From Streptomyces parvus (GTDB taxonomy: Bacteria; Actinomycetota; Actinomycetes; Streptomycetales; Streptomycetaceae): a stretch of DNA of 64,000 bases. Below, one piece after another: positions 53,921 through 63,955 of the stretch. How positions within the stretch are numbered: position 1 is the stretch's first letter; every line of letters begins with the position of its first letter. The stretch spans positions 1,426,001 through 1,490,000 of the forward strand of contig NZ_CP135079.1 in NCBI RefSeq assembly GCF_032121415.1, in the 5' to 3' direction. Made by a program: the position numbers and the translations under genes. A model generated the notes under the pieces. That model saw nothing but the letters and a program-made list of their open reading frames with translations. It was not told the DNA's origin and searched no databases.

Positions 53921-54871
53921 CTACGCGGTGTGCGGGCAGTTCCCCCGGTACTCCGCGATGGTCAGGCTCGGCCGCGGAAGCGGGCAGAGGAACTGCTCGT
54001 AGCGGGTGTCATTGTCGATGAATCGCTTCAGCCAGGAGATGCTGTACTTGGCGATGGTCGTGTCGGAGGTGTTCGGCGTGAAGTGCGAGGCGCCGCGCAG
54101 CTCCAGGTACGCCTTGTCCAGGGAGCCGGGCAGCGACTCGTAGAACGGCTCGGAGTGCGTGGCGACCGGGGCGACGCTGTCGCCGTCCGCCCCCACCACG
54201 AGGGTGGGCGTGCGCAGTTCGGGCCAGGTCTTGTCGGTGTTCCAGCCGGTCAGCGGTATCGCCGCCTTCAGCGACGTACGGCTCTTGGCGGCCTCCAGGG
54301 TGCCGCCGCCGCCCATCGAGTGGCCCATCACGCCGAGGCGTCCGGCGTCGACCCGTGTCCGTACCGAGCTGCGCTGGGTCAGGTAGTCCAGGGCGGCGAG
54401 AAGTTGGCGGCCCCGGCTGTCGGGCTGGTCGAGCGTGGTGTTGGTGTCGATGGTGAAGACGACGAAGCCCTGGGAGGCCAGACGCGGTCCGAGCCAGGCG
54501 ATGGAGGACTCGTAGGCGGTGAAGCCCGGCGAGATGACGACCGCGCCGAAGGTGCCGTCGGCGGTGGACGTCGGGTAGTAGATCGTGCCGCCGCCGAATC
54601 CGCTCACGGCGAGCGAGGAGACAGAGGTCTGGGAGGTGGCGTACGAACCCCGGCTCGCCTCGATGGAGGCGTTGGTGGGGGCCGGGCCGCGCTCGTAGGG
54701 GTTGTCGGCGGCCTGGGCGCCCGGGACCAGGGCGGTCATCAGGAGACCGGCGGTGGCCGCACAGGCGGTCGCCAGACCCGTCAGCCTACGGGAGCGACCC
54801 GTGAACGTACCGGAGCGGCTCGGGCGGGAAGGGCGCGGGGGGATGGTGCCGGAGGGGAGGTGCTGCTGCAC
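53921..54871 (-). CDS. Secreted polyester hydrolase / cutinase (PETase-fold)
   Basis: A 316-residue precursor with a GTG start. The N-terminus is long and basic (1-36), then a hydrophobic segment ends AQA before [10 protein letters not shown], a typical cutinase mature start. Catalytic Ser185 (GHSMGG), Asp231 ([13 protein letters not shown]) and His263 (GASHFTPN) match the Thermobifida cutinase and S. exfoliatus lipase arrangement; [11 protein letters not shown] and [16 protein letters not shown] surround the oxyanion and substrate subsites, and LTGW holds the conserved Trp. C-terminal CP..CP cysteines form the usual disulfide. It should hydrolyse aliphatic polyesters and short triglycerides, possibly PET. 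Confidence 0.93.
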   Translation of the reverse strand: MQQHLPSGTIPPRPSRPSRSGTFTGRSRRLTGLATACAATAGLLMTALVPGAQAADNPYERGPAPTNASIEASRGSYATSQTSVSSLAVSGFGGGTIYYPTSTADGTFGAVVISPGFTAYESSIAWLGPRLASQGFVVFTIDTNTTLDQPDSRGRQLLAALDYLTQRSSVRTRVDAGRLGVMGHSMGGGGTLEAAKSRTSLKAAIPLTGWNTDKTWPELRTPTLVVGADGDSVAPVATHSEPFYESLPGSLDKAYLELRGASHFTPNTSDTTIAKYSISWLKRFIDNDTRYEQFLCPLPRPSLTIAEYRGNCPHTA

Positions 54872-55012
54872 GGGGGGATCCTCTCGGTGGTGGCGGAACC
54901 ACACCACGCGAGACCCGCGGGCCCGTCGTCCGGGGGCCGGGGTGCACCGCGTGGCTGCCGACGTCGTCCGTCGGCGGTCGCCACTCTCACCCCGCGTCCC
55001 GGGGGTACGCAT

Positions 55013-55052
55013 CGGCGGTATCACCGGTCTCGGCAGACCGGTGATACCGCCG
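55013..55052 (-). terminator. Terminator of the his operon
   Basis: An 18-bp perfect stem (55013-55030 with 55035-55052) with a CGGC loop begins 18 bp past the hisF stop. It is the longest uninterrupted terminator stem I found in the window. Confidence 0.9.
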
Positions 55053-55069
55053 TAGTGCTCACTCGGGCT

Positions 55070-55825
55070 TCAGCGGACCGGGTGCCCCGCGTCCCGCAGC
55101 GCGCCTTTGACCTCGGAGATCCGCAGGTCGCCGAAGTGGAAGACCGACGCGGCGAGCACCGCGTCGGCCCCTGCCTCGATCGCCGGGGCGAAGTCGGCGA
55201 GCCGGCCCGCGCCGCCGGAGGCGATGACGGGCACGGTGACGTGCCGCCGGACCGCCTCGATCATCTCGGTGTCGTAGCCGTCCTTGGTGCCGTCGGCGTC
55301 CATCGAGTTGAGCAGGATCTCGCCCGCGCCCAGCTCGGCGGCCCGGTGGGCCCATTCGACGGCGTCGACGCCGGTGCCCTTGCGGCCGCCGTGCGTGGTG
55401 ACCTCGAACGTGCCCCGAGGGGTACGGCGGGCATCGACCGAGAGCACCAGGACCTGGCGTCCGAAGCGTTCGGCGATCTCGCGGATGAGGTCGGGGCGGG
55501 CGATGGCGGCGGTGTTGACGCCGACCTTGTCCGCCCCGGCGCGCAGCAGCTTGTCGACGTCCTCCGGGGTGCGGACGCCGCCGCCGACGGTGAGCGGGAT
55601 GAAGACCTGCTCGGCGGTGCGGCGGACCACGTCGTACGTCGTCTCACGGTCGCCGCTGGAGGCGGTGATGTCGAGGAAGGTCAGCTCGTCGGCGCCCTCG
55701 GCGTCGTACAGCTTGGCCATCTCGACGGGGTCCCCGGCGTCGCGCAGGTTCTGGAAGTTGACGCCCTTGACGACCCGGCCGTTGTCGACGTCGAGGCAGG
55801 GGATGACCCGTACGGCGAGAGTCAC
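55070..55825 (-). CDS. hisF: Imidazole glycerol phosphate synthase, cyclase subunit
   Basis: A 251-residue TIM barrel. Catalytic Asp11 lies in [16 protein letters not shown] and the second Asp in [10 protein letters not shown]; phosphate-binding GGGVRT and ASGGAG loops are intact. It partners HisH. GTG start with GAGGAGG upstream, overlapping the stop of the RidA gene (GTGA). Confidence 0.97.
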   Translation of the reverse strand: MTLAVRVIPCLDVDNGRVVKGVNFQNLRDAGDPVEMAKLYDAEGADELTFLDITASSGDRETTYDVVRRTAEQVFIPLTVGGGVRTPEDVDKLLRAGADKVGVNTAAIARPDLIREIAERFGRQVLVLSVDARRTPRGTFEVTTHGGRKGTGVDAVEWAHRAAELGAGEILLNSMDADGTKDGYDTEMIEAVRRHVTVPVIASGGAGRLADFAPAIEAGADAVLAASVFHFGDLRISEVKGALRDAGHPVR

Positions 55826-56235
55826 TTCGCGCCTCCTCGGTAGGCCTCGACCTCGACCTCGACGACCAGGCTCGGGTCCACGAAACCGGACACGATGATC
55901 ATCGAGGCGGCGGGGCGTACGGCGTCGAACAGCTCCTTGTGGGCGCGGCCGACCTCGTCCACGTCCCGGGCGTGCGTGATGTACATCCGGGTGCGGACGA
56001 CGTCCTCGCGCCCCAGGCCCACCTGCTCCAGCGCCGCGAAGGCGACGTCGAAGGCGGTGACGGCCTGCTCGTACGGGGAGCCCGCGGAGATCTGGCCGTT
56101 GACGACGGAGGTGCAGCCGGCGACCAGGACGAGCCCGCCCGGGAGCTCGACGGCGCGCGAGTAACCGAACTTCTCCTCCCAGGGGGCGCCGGTGGAGATC
56201 CGGCGCACACCGGCGGCCGGGGCGGCGTCCGTCAT
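55822..56235 (-). CDS. RidA family protein
   Basis: A 137-residue protein with the RidA/YjgF trimer fold: the [20 protein letters not shown] core, [16 protein letters not shown] segment with the substrate Arg ([11 protein letters not shown]), and a late [20 protein letters not shown]. RidA enzymes hydrolyse reactive enamine/imine intermediates from PLP enzymes. It is embedded between priA and hisF with 4-nt overlaps on both sides, so it may protect the pathway from a reactive intermediate. ATG start. Confidence 0.93.
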   Translation of the reverse strand: MTDAAPAAGVRRISTGAPWEEKFGYSRAVELPGGLVLVAGCTSVVNGQISAGSPYEQAVTAFDVAFAALEQVGLGREDVVRTRMYITHARDVDEVGRAHKELFDAVRPAASMIIVSGFVDPSLVVEVEVEAYRGGAK

Positions 56236-56957
56236 GCGGCGACCGCCTTGAGCGCCTCTTCCAGCGTGAACGCCTTCGCGTACAGCGCCTTGCCGACGAT
56301 CGCGCCCTCGACGCCTTCGGGGACGAGGAGGGAGATGGCACGGAGGTCGTCCAGGGACGAGACTCCGCCGGAGGCGACGACCGGGCGGTCGGTGACGGCG
56401 CAGACGTCGCGCAGGAGGCCGAGGTTGGGGCCTTCCAGGGTGCCGTCCTTGGCGATGTCGGTGACGACGTAGCGGGCGCAGCCCTCGGCGTCGAGGCGGG
56501 CGAGGGTCTCGTAGAGGTCGCCGCCGTCGCGGGTCCAGCCGCGGCCGCGCAGGGTGGTGCCGCGGACGTCGAGGCCGACGGCGATCTTGTCGCCGTGCTC
56601 GGCGATGACCTTGGCGACCCACTCGGGGGTCTCCAGGGCGGCGGTGCCGAGGTTGACGCGGCGGCAGCCGGTGGCGAGCGCGGCCTCCAGCGAGGCGTCG
56701 TCGCGGATGCCGCCGGACAGCTCGACCTTGATGTCCATGGCCCCGGCGACCTCGGCGATCAGGGCGCGGTTGTCACCTGTGCCGAAGGCGGCGTCCAGGT
56801 CGACGAGGTGCAGCCACTCGGCGCCGGCGGACTGCCAGGCGAGGGCGGCCTCCAGCGGGGAGCCGTAGGAGGTCTCGGAGCCGGACTCGCCGTGGACGAG
56901 GCGGACGGCCTGGCCGTCGCGGACGTCGACGGCGGGGAGCAGTTCAAGCTTCGGCAT
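56232..56957 (-). CDS. priA: Bifunctional HisA/TrpF isomerase PriA
   Basis: A 241-residue TIM barrel. In actinobacteria this enzyme isomerises both ProFAR (histidine) and PRA (tryptophan). [19 protein letters not shown] carries Asp11, [17 protein letters not shown] the first phosphate loop, [14 protein letters not shown] the second catalytic Asp, and [12 protein letters not shown] the last loop. No trpF is present among the trp genes in the window, as expected. The ATG overlaps the hisH stop by one base. Confidence 0.95.
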   Translation of the reverse strand: MPKLELLPAVDVRDGQAVRLVHGESGSETSYGSPLEAALAWQSAGAEWLHLVDLDAAFGTGDNRALIAEVAGAMDIKVELSGGIRDDASLEAALATGCRRVNLGTAALETPEWVAKVIAEHGDKIAVGLDVRGTTLRGRGWTRDGGDLYETLARLDAEGCARYVVTDIAKDGTLEGPNLGLLRDVCAVTDRPVVASGGVSSLDDLRAISLLVPEGVEGAIVGKALYAKAFTLEEALKAVAA

Positions 56958-57601
56958 TACAGCGTCTCGATCCAGTTGGTCAGCAGCTGGGCGCCGGCAT
57001 CGCCGGACTTCTCGGGGTGGAACTGGGTGGCCCACAGCGCGCCGTTCTCCACGGCGGCCACGAACCGCTCGCCGTGCGTGGACCAAGTCACCTTGGGCGC
57101 ACGGATCTTGGCGTTGGTGACTTCGAGGGTCCAGTCGTGCGCCGCGTAGGAGTGCACGAAGTAGTACCGGGCCTCGGGGTCCAGGCCGGCGAAGAGCCGG
57201 GAGTCCTCGGGGGCGTCGACGGTGTTCCAGCCCATGTGCGGGACGACGTCGGCCTTCAGGGGGCCGACCGTGCCGGGCCATTCGTCCAGGCCCTCGGTCT
57301 CCACTCCGTGCTCGATGCCGCGCTCGAAGAGGATCTGCATGCCGACGCAGATGCCCATGACGGGGCGGCCGCCGGCCAGCCGGCGGCCGACGATCCAGTC
57401 GCCGCGGGCCCGCTTCAGCCCGTCCATGCAGGCGGAGAACGCGCCGACGCCGGGGACGAGCAGCCCGTCGGCGTTCATCGCGCGGTCGTAGTCGCGGGTG
57501 ATCTCGACGTCCGCGCCGACGCGGGCGAGGGCCCGCTCGGCGGACCGGACGTTGCCGAAGCCGTAGTCGAAGACGACGACCTTCTTCTGGTTCTCGCTCA
57601 T
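56957..57601 (-). CDS. hisH: Imidazole glycerol phosphate synthase, glutaminase subunit
   Basis: A 214-residue class I glutamine amidotransferase. [16 protein letters not shown] starts the domain; [11 protein letters not shown] carries the nucleophile Cys; [10 protein letters not shown] supplies the catalytic His and Glu; the oxyanion PGVGAF strand is present. It provides ammonia to HisF. ATG start, TAA stop. Confidence 0.97.
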   Translation of the reverse strand: MSENQKKVVVFDYGFGNVRSAERALARVGADVEITRDYDRAMNADGLLVPGVGAFSACMDGLKRARGDWIVGRRLAGGRPVMGICVGMQILFERGIEHGVETEGLDEWPGTVGPLKADVVPHMGWNTVDAPEDSRLFAGLDPEARYYFVHSYAAHDWTLEVTNAKIRAPKVTWSTHGERFVAAVENGALWATQFHPEKSGDAGAQLLTNWIETL

Positions 57602-57614
57602 GACGTACCTGTCC

Positions 57615-57782
57615 TCAGTCCCACAGTCCCTGGATCCGCAGGATGCCCGCCACCAGGCACATCACGGAGCCGATCGACAGCAGCACGATGACGCCCTTGG
57701 GCATCCCCTGCTTGGCGAAGGAGTAGACGCCGCCGGCCAGGAAGAGGCCGACGACGATCAGGATGGTGTTGAGGCCGGTCAC
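57615..57782 (-). CDS. Small two-helix membrane protein in the his operon
   Basis: A 55-residue protein: GTG start overlapping the hisB stop (GTGA), then [20 protein letters not shown] (helix 1), FAKQGMPKG loop, [20 protein letters not shown] (helix 2) and a short tail. The hisH start codon follows 14 bp later. Conserved position and coupling argue it is real. No function is known; a role in anchoring or stabilising the His enzymes would be speculation. Confidence 0.8.
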   Translation of the reverse strand: MTGLNTILIVVGLFLAGGVYSFAKQGMPKGVIVLLSIGSVMCLVAGILRIQGLWD

Positions 57783-58375
57783 AGGGCGCCCTTCGTGGAG
57801 GGCAGGATTCCGGCGGCGCGCGGGTCGTGCTCGGAGGCGTAGCGCAGGGCGCGGGCGAGCGCCTTGAACTGGCACTCGACGATGTGGTGCGCGTTGCGCC
57901 CGTACGGGACGTGGACGTGCAGGGCGATCTGCGCCTGGGCGACGAAGGACTCCAGGATGTGCCGGGTCATCGTCGTGTCGTACGCGCCGATCATCGGCGC
58001 CATCTTCTCGGGCTCGGTGTGCACGAGGTAGGGGCGGCCGGAGAGGTCGACGGTGACCTGGGCGAGCGACTCGTCCAGCGGGACGGTGCAGTTGCCGAAG
58101 CGGTAGATGCCGACCTTGTCGCCGAGGGCCTGCTTGAAGGCGGCGCCGAGCGCGAGGGCGGTGTCCTCGATGGTGTGGTGGCTGTCGATGTGCAGGTCGC
58201 CCTCGGTCTTGACCGTGAGGTCGAAGAGGCCGTGGCGGCCGAGCTGGTCGAGCATGTGGTCGTAGAAGCCGACCCCGGTGGCGACATCGACCTTTCCGGT
58301 GCCGTCGAGGTTGATCTCGACGAGCACGGACGTTTCCTTCGTGGTGCGTTCCACGCGGCCTACGCGGGGGCTCAT
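57779..58375 (-). CDS. hisB: Imidazoleglycerol-phosphate dehydratase
   Basis: A 198-residue monofunctional IGPD. The metal-binding repeats are [34 protein letters not shown] and [15 protein letters not shown] with His/Glu ligands. No phosphatase domain is fused. ATG start overlapping the hisC stop (ATGA). Confidence 0.97.
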   Translation of the reverse strand: MSPRVGRVERTTKETSVLVEINLDGTGKVDVATGVGFYDHMLDQLGRHGLFDLTVKTEGDLHIDSHHTIEDTALALGAAFKQALGDKVGIYRFGNCTVPLDESLAQVTVDLSGRPYLVHTEPEKMAPMIGAYDTTMTRHILESFVAQAQIALHVHVPYGRNAHHIVECQFKALARALRYASEHDPRAAGILPSTKGAL

Positions 58376-59502
58376 GCGTCGTGCTCCTTCTTGAGTTCGC
58401 GTACCGCATCGAGGAACGCGTCGTTCTCTGCCGGGGTGCCCGCGGTGACCCGCAGCCAGCCCGGTACGCCGTTGTCCCGGACCAGGACGCCCCGGTCGAG
58501 GATGCTCTGCCAGACGGCGTGGCTGTCGTCGAAGCGGCCGAACTGGACGAAGTTGGCGTCCGAGTCGGTGACCTCGTAGCCGATGGCGCGCAGCTCGGCC
58601 ACCAGCCGGTCGCGCTCGCTCTTGAGCTGCGCGACGTACCCCAGCAGCGTATCGGTGTGCTCCAGGGCGGCGAGCGCGGTGGCCTGGGTGACGGAGGAGA
58701 GGTGGTACGGGAGCCGGACCAGCTGGACGGCGTCGACCACGGCCGGGTCGGCGGCGAGGTAGCCGAGGCGCAGCCCGGCCGCGCCGAACGCCTTGGACAT
58801 CGTCCGGGAGACGATCAGGTTGCGGCGGCCCTCGATCAGCGGCAGCAGCGAGGGGTGGTGGCTGAACTCGCCGTACGCCTCGTCGACGACGACGATCGAG
58901 GGCCCGGCTGCCTGGGCGGCGTCGTACAGGGCGAGGACGGTCTCGGCCTCGACGGCGGTGCCGGTGGGGTTGTTGGGCGAGGTGATGAAGACGACCTCGG
59001 GCCGGTGCTCGGCGACGGCGGCGCGGGCGGCGTCCACGTCGATGGTGAAGTCGTCGTTGCGCGGCCCGGAGATCCAGCCGGTGCCGGTGCCCCGGGAGAT
59101 CAGGGCGTGCATGGAGTACGAGGGTTCGAAACCGATCGCGGTGCGGCCGGGCCCGCCGAAGGTCTGCAGCAGCTGCTGGAGGACCTCGTTGGAGCCGTTG
59201 GCGGCCCAGACGTTGGCGGCCGTCACCGCGTGTCCGGCGGTCCGGGTGAGGTAGCGGGCCAGCTCGGTGCGGAGCTCGACGGCGTCCCGGTCGGGGTAGC
59301 GGTTGAGGCCGCGGGCGGCCTCGCGGACCCGCTCGGCGATCCGCTCGACCAGTGCCTCGGGGAGCGGGTAGGGGTTCTCGTTGGTGTTGAGGCGTACGGG
59401 GACGTCGAGCTGGGGTGCTCCGTACGGGGACTGGCCGCGCAGTTCGTCGCGGATGGGGAGCTCGTCCCAGGGGTTGCGGGGGGTGGTGCTGCCGTTCGTC
59501 AC
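58372..59502 (-). CDS. hisC: Histidinol-phosphate aminotransferase
   Basis: A 376-residue fold-I PLP aminotransferase. [13 protein letters not shown] is the substrate strand, [10 protein letters not shown] and [12 protein letters not shown] line the cofactor pocket, and [17 protein letters not shown] carries the Schiff-base Lys. GTG start overlapping the hisD stop (GTGA). Confidence 0.97.
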   Translation of the reverse strand: MTNGSTTPRNPWDELPIRDELRGQSPYGAPQLDVPVRLNTNENPYPLPEALVERIAERVREAARGLNRYPDRDAVELRTELARYLTRTAGHAVTAANVWAANGSNEVLQQLLQTFGGPGRTAIGFEPSYSMHALISRGTGTGWISGPRNDDFTIDVDAARAAVAEHRPEVVFITSPNNPTGTAVEAETVLALYDAAQAAGPSIVVVDEAYGEFSHHPSLLPLIEGRRNLIVSRTMSKAFGAAGLRLGYLAADPAVVDAVQLVRLPYHLSSVTQATALAALEHTDTLLGYVAQLKSERDRLVAELRAIGYEVTDSDANFVQFGRFDDSHAVWQSILDRGVLVRDNGVPGWLRVTAGTPAENDAFLDAVRELKKEHDA

Positions 59503-60821
59503 TGCTGCGGGACCTTCCAGCCGAACCTTGCCTTGAGCGCTGCGCCGTGGGCGGGGAGGTCCTCCGCCTCGGCGAGGGTCACGACATGGCGGGTGACCTC
59601 GGCGAGCGCGTCGCGGGTGTAGTCGACGATGTGGATGCCGCGCAGGAAGGACTGCACGGAGAGGCCCGAGGAGTGGCAGGCGCAGCCGCCGGTGGGCAGG
59701 ACGTGGTTGGAACCGGCGCAGTAGTCGCCGAGCGAGACCGGGGCCCAGGGGCCGACGAAGATCGCTCCGGCGTTGCGGACCCGGTCGGCGACGGCGGCGG
59801 CGTCGGCGGTCTGGATCTCCAGGTGCTCGGCGCCGTACGCGTCGACGACCTTGAGGCCGTCCTCGACCGAGGCGACCAGGACGATCGCGGACTGGCGGCC
59901 GGCAAGGGCGGGCTCGATGCGGTCGGCGATGTGCTTGGTGGCGGCGACCTGCGGGACCAGCTCCGCCTCGGTGGCGGCGGCCAGCTCCTCGGAGTCGGTG
60001 ACCAGGACGGCGGCGGCCATCGGGTCGTGCTCGGCCTGGCTGATCAGGTCGGCGGCCACGTGCACCGGGTCGGCGGTGGCGTCGGCGAGGATCGCGATCT
60101 CGGTGGGCCCGGCCTCGGCGTCGATGCCGATGCGGCCCTTGAGGAGGCGCTTGGCGGCGGCGACGTAGATGTTGCCGGGGCCGGTGACCAGGTTGACCGG
60201 AGGGCAGTCATCGGTGCCGTACGCGAACATCGCGACCGCCTGGGCGCCACCGGCCGCGTACACCTCGTCCACGCCGAGCAGGGCGCAGGCGGCGAGGATC
60301 GTGGGGTGCGGGAGGCCGCCGAAGTCCTTCTGCGGCGGGGAGGCGACGGCGACGCCCTCGACGCCCGCCTCCTGGGCCGGGACGACGTTCATCACGACGG
60401 AGGAGGGGTAGACCGAGCGGCCGCCGGGGACGTAGAGCCCGACACGCTCGACGGGGACCCACTTCTCGGTGACGGTGCCACCGGGGACGACCTGGGTGGT
60501 GTGCGTGGTGCGGCGCTGCTCGCGGTGGACGAGGCGGGCGCGGCGGATCGACTCCTCCAGCGCGGCGCGCACGGCCGGGTCCAGCTCCTGAAGAGCCTTC
60601 GTCAGGGCCTCGGCGGGCACCCGGACCGACGCGATCCGGACACCGTCGAGCTTCTCTCCCCAGTCGATCACTCCCGCGGAGCCACGATGGCGTACGTCCT
60701 CGCAGATGGGCCGCACCGTCTCCAGGGCGGCTTCCACGTCGAACTCGGCACGGGGCAGCAGGTCGCGCAGGGCTCCACCCTCGGGGAGGGCGGCGCCGCG
60801 CAGGTCGATTCGAGAGATCAC
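59499..60821 (-). CDS. hisD: Histidinol dehydrogenase
   Basis: A 440-residue zinc enzyme performing the last two oxidations of histidine synthesis. [40 protein letters not shown], and SQAEHDPMA (zinc His) are typical, as is the catalytic Glu/His in [23 protein letters not shown] start with GAGAG upstream. It is the promoter-proximal gene of the operon. Confidence 0.97.
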   Translation of the reverse strand: MISRIDLRGAALPEGGALRDLLPRAEFDVEAALETVRPICEDVRHRGSAGVIDWGEKLDGVRIASVRVPAEALTKALQELDPAVRAALEESIRRARLVHREQRRTTHTTQVVPGGTVTEKWVPVERVGLYVPGGRSVYPSSVVMNVVPAQEAGVEGVAVASPPQKDFGGLPHPTILAACALLGVDEVYAAGGAQAVAMFAYGTDDCPPVNLVTGPGNIYVAAAKRLLKGRIGIDAEAGPTEIAILADATADPVHVAADLISQAEHDPMAAAVLVTDSEELAAATEAELVPQVAATKHIADRIEPALAGRQSAIVLVASVEDGLKVVDAYGAEHLEIQTADAAAVADRVRNAGAIFVGPWAPVSLGDYCAGSNHVLPTGGCACHSSGLSVQSFLRGIHIVDYTRDALAEVTRHVVTLAEAEDLPAHGAALKARFGWKVPQQ

Positions 60822-61042
60822 ACGGCAATTCTCTCAGACCGCCCCGGGCGGTCGGTCGCCCGTATCACTGGCTGATACCGGTCGTCCGCACCACTGGCTG
60901 ATACGTGTCTCGGCCATGTCCGGCCGTCACTGCTGACCGCTGGCTTTCACGGCGTCACACAGGGGCATAACGGCTCTACGGCATGTGTGCCCACGAGGGC
61001 ATGGCGGCAGCGCCGGAGCATGTGTGCACGGAGGGAGCGGCC
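60822..61042. promoter_or_regulatory. his operon promoter region with direct repeats
   Basis: CACTGGCTGATAC occurs twice, at 60866-60878 and 60892-60904, exactly 26 bp apart, 45-84 bp upstream of hisD. A 17-bp palindrome (8-bp arms 60837-60844 and 60846-60853) lies between them and the start. These are candidate operator sites. No attenuator-type His-codon peptide was found. The right part should also contain the promoter of the membrane protein gene. Confidence 0.5.
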
Positions 61043-62644
61043 GTGACCGAGCCGCACGAAGGCGACATCCCGGACGGCCTCAGCGCAGCGGAGCTGGGCA
61101 TGTGGCAGTCCTTCCGCAACGGGACCACCTACGACTTACGCAGCTACGACACGACCCGCAACGACCCGTTCGCCCCGCAGACGTGGGGGCCCGAGCGGAG
61201 CGTGGGCGCGCGCACGGTGGCGCGACTGCTGCTGGACGGCCCGCCCGCCCGGCCCGGCCGGGTGGCGGCGCTGAAGCTCCGGGGGGTGCGGATCACCGGG
61301 AAGCTGGATCTGGCGGGCGGCCGGGTCTCCCCGTACGTGGAGCTGACCGGCTGCCGCTTCGAGCAGGAGGTGGTGCTCCCCGAGTGCCACTTCACGACGC
61401 TGCGGCTGGTGGGCTGCGCGCTGCCCCGGCTGGAGGCCGCGCGCCTGCAGACCGAGGGCGATCTGCATCTGCCGCGCTGCCGGATCGACCGGGGGATCCG
61501 GCTGACCGACGCCCAGATCGGCACGGACCTGCTGATCAACCAGCTCAGCGTGGGCCCGGACCGGCACGGGCGGGCCATCGTCGGGGACGGCATGGCGGTC
61601 GCGCAGGATCTCCAGGCCGAGATGATCGAGACGCTGGGCGAGCTGAGCCTGCGCGGGACGAAGGTGGGCGGTTCGCTGAGCCTGCGCGGCAGCCGGCTGC
61701 GCGCCGCGGAGGACCGGCGCGCGCTGAACGCCCCGCAGCTGACGGTGGAGCGCACGCTGTACATGACCGAGGCGTGGGTGAGCGTCGACACGGGGAACCA
61801 GGGCACCACTCCCCCGTACGGCGTGGTCTACGCCCCGACCCCGGCGCGCGGCACCCGCTCGCAGATCTTCGAGAGCAGGGGCGGGGTGCGGCTGGACGAC
61901 GGGCGGTTCGGGGACGCGGTGGACCTGCACAAGGCCCGGTTCACGATGACCCGGCAGGAGGAGCTGTCGCTGCGCCGGATCGTCACGCCGGAGCTGCGGT
62001 TCAACGCGGAGCGCCCGGAGGAGGGGCGGGTCGTGCTGAACGGCGCGAAGGTGGTGACCCTGATCGACCTGTCGACGAGCTGGCCGGGCCCCGGGGGGCT
62101 GGCGATGGGCGGTTTCGTCTACGAGAACCTCGTCCCCTACGGCCACTTCCCGCTCTCCCGGCGGCTGGAGTGGGTGCAGGCCGCGACCCCGGAGTACGTC
62201 CCCGAGCCGTACGAGCGGCTGGCCACGGTGATGCGCAGCTGCGGGGAGGACGCGGACGCGCGTGAGGTGCTGCTCGCCAAGCAGCGCCGCCGCCGGGAGA
62301 CGCTGCCGCCCGCCGCGAAGGCATGGGGGTACCTGCAGGACTGGACGGTGGCGTACGGCTACCGGCCCGGGCGGGCCGCGGTGTGGATGGCGGTGCTGTG
62401 GGCGGCGGGTACGGCGGCGTTCGCGCAGCACGCCCCGCCCTCGATCAAGGGCGAGGAGCATCCGCAGTGGAATCCGGCCCTGTACGCGCTGGATCTGCTG
62501 GTCCCGGTGATCAACCTCGGACAGGACGGCTACTGGCGGATGGAGGGTGCCTGGCAGTGGGCCGCGGCCGGTCTGGTGCTGGTGGGATGGGTTCTGGCCA
62601 CCACGGTGGCGGCGGGGGCGTCCCGGATGCTGCGCAAAGGCTGA
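61043..62644 (+). CDS. Beta-solenoid-like membrane protein (pentapeptide/bactofilin-type repeat region, two TM helices)
   Basis: A 533-residue protein from GTG 61043, chosen for GGAGGGA 6-8 nt upstream (an ATG at 60983 lacks one). Residues about 70-330 show repetitive short strands (LKLRGVRITGKLDLAGG, VELTGCRFEQEVVLPECHF, GTKVGGSLSLRGSRL) like a right-handed beta-solenoid. The C-terminal 100 residues hold two membrane helices. Homologues in Streptomyces are sometimes labelled membrane-associated oxidoreductase, but I see no cofactor motif. Codon 32 (61136-61138) is TTA, so translation should depend on the bldA tRNA. Confidence 0.82.
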   Translation: MTEPHEGDIPDGLSAAELGMWQSFRNGTTYDLRSYDTTRNDPFAPQTWGPERSVGARTVARLLLDGPPARPGRVAALKLRGVRITGKLDLAGGRVSPYVELTGCRFEQEVVLPECHFTTLRLVGCALPRLEAARLQTEGDLHLPRCRIDRGIRLTDAQIGTDLLINQLSVGPDRHGRAIVGDGMAVAQDLQAEMIETLGELSLRGTKVGGSLSLRGSRLRAAEDRRALNAPQLTVERTLYMTEAWVSVDTGNQGTTPPYGVVYAPTPARGTRSQIFESRGGVRLDDGRFGDAVDLHKARFTMTRQEELSLRRIVTPELRFNAERPEEGRVVLNGAKVVTLIDLSTSWPGPGGLAMGGFVYENLVPYGHFPLSRRLEWVQAATPEYVPEPYERLATVMRSCGEDADAREVLLAKQRRRRETLPPAAKAWGYLQDWTVAYGYRPGRAAVWMAVLWAAGTAAFAQHAPPSIKGEEHPQWNPALYALDLLVPVINLGQDGYWRMEGAWQWAAAGLVLVGWVLATTVAAGASRMLRKG

Positions 62645-62909
62645 CCCGGGAGACCGGGCGGAGGGGGCCGGATGCCGTACGGGGACTGCTCCCGGAGGCG
62701 TCACCGTACGATCGCGAGCGGCCGGGGACTCGGCCCCGGCGGCCCTCGCGCCCGGGGTCACCGGGACGGAAGAGGCCCCCGGGCGGATGCAATCAAGCCA
62801 ACGGCGGGCATTTCCTTTGCCCTTTCTTGACCAGGCCCGATACAACCCATTCACTCGGCACAGAAGCTTCACAGCACGCCTCTGGCGCGGCCCTCACCAG
62901 CGCTTTTCA
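62645..62909. other. 265-bp intergenic region
   Basis: No gene is seen. From about 62787 the sequence is A+T richer than its surroundings (TTTCTTGACC at 62823-62832 could be a -35 region), suggesting the promoter of the next gene. Confidence 0.4.
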
Positions 62910-63950
62910 ATGGTCTGCACCATGGCTTTCCTTCGCGCTCTGCTCAGTACCGCGCGCATGATCCGGCACAGCCCTCCGCTGTCCGCCGGACTGTCCGCGG
63001 ATGACGCGGTGCTGCTCGACGCCCCCGACGAGCGGCTCTCTCCCGCGCTGGTCGCCGCTGCCCTGGGCGACCACGAACCGGCCGCCAAGCTGCTCGCCAC
63101 CACCCGGGACGCCGCCGACTGGGAGAACCGGGACCGCTATCTCGGCCGGCTCGTCGCCTTCGCCCGCGGCCGGGACGGCTGGCTCCTCGACTGGCTGGCC
63201 GCCGCCCCCCGCGATCCGGACGCGCTGCTGGTCAAGGCCGAGCTGTCGGTCCGCCGGGCCTGGGAGTCGCCCGCCCGCGCGGAACGGCTCCGCGAGGTCG
63301 GCCCGCTGATCACCGCGGCCGCCGACGCGGACCCGCGCGACCCCGTGCCGTGGCGCCTCGCCCTGGACCACGCGCGCGGCACCCACGCCACGCACACCGC
63401 CTTCGAGTCGCTGTGGGAGCAGGCCGTACGGCGCTCAGCGCACCACTACGGCTGCCATGTGGCGGCGCTGCGCTATCTCTCCGCCGCCTGGTACGGCTCG
63501 CACCGCGAGTGCTTCGACTTCGCCGAGCAGGCCGCGGCGGACGCGCTGCCCGACTCGCTGGTGCAGGCCCTGCCGGTCCGGGCGGCCTTCGCGCTGCTCC
63601 TGGACTCCCAGGCGGCGGGCCGGACCACCTCCGTACTGGAGGAGCGGGTCGACGCGGCGGCCGATCTGGCGATCAAGCTCTCCGCCGCCTACCGGCCCGG
63701 CGATCCCTGGCCGGCCGAGGTCCGCAACCTCCTCGCGTACGTCCTGCTCGCCCGGGGCCGCTGGGCGGAGGCGCTGCACCAGTTCAACCTGATCGGCCTG
63801 CACGCGACGTCGTTCCCGTGGTCGTCGGTGTCCGAGGACGCGCTCGGCCGCTTCCTGGACGCGCGGGACGGCGCACGCCTCCAGGTGGCCTCCCTGACCC
63901 CGCTCCGCGACCGGACCGGTCACGGCCGCCCCAGGGGCCATTACGCTTGA
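62910..63950 (+). CDS. Uncharacterised helical-repeat (TPR-like) protein
   Basis: I do not recognise a named family. About 346 residues; ATG 62910 or ATG 62922 (MAFLRALLS) could be the start, neither with a ribosome site. The text is regular helices (FESLWEQAVRRSAHHYGCHV, LIKLSAAYRPGDPWPAEVRN, ARGRWAEALHQFNLIG) like tetratricopeptide arrays. No signal peptide or membrane segment is evident. Its stop is 5 bp before the start of the LON-domain gene, suggesting an operon. Confidence 0.7.
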   Translation: MVCTMAFLRALLSTARMIRHSPPLSAGLSADDAVLLDAPDERLSPALVAAALGDHEPAAKLLATTRDAADWENRDRYLGRLVAFARGRDGWLLDWLAAAPRDPDALLVKAELSVRRAWESPARAERLREVGPLITAAADADPRDPVPWRLALDHARGTHATHTAFESLWEQAVRRSAHHYGCHVAALRYLSAAWYGSHRECFDFAEQAAADALPDSLVQALPVRAAFALLLDSQAAGRTTSVLEERVDAAADLAIKLSAAYRPGDPWPAEVRNLLAYVLLARGRWAEALHQFNLIGLHATSFPWSSVSEDALGRFLDARDGARLQVASLTPLRDRTGHGRPRGHYA

Positions 63951-63955
63951 GCGTT

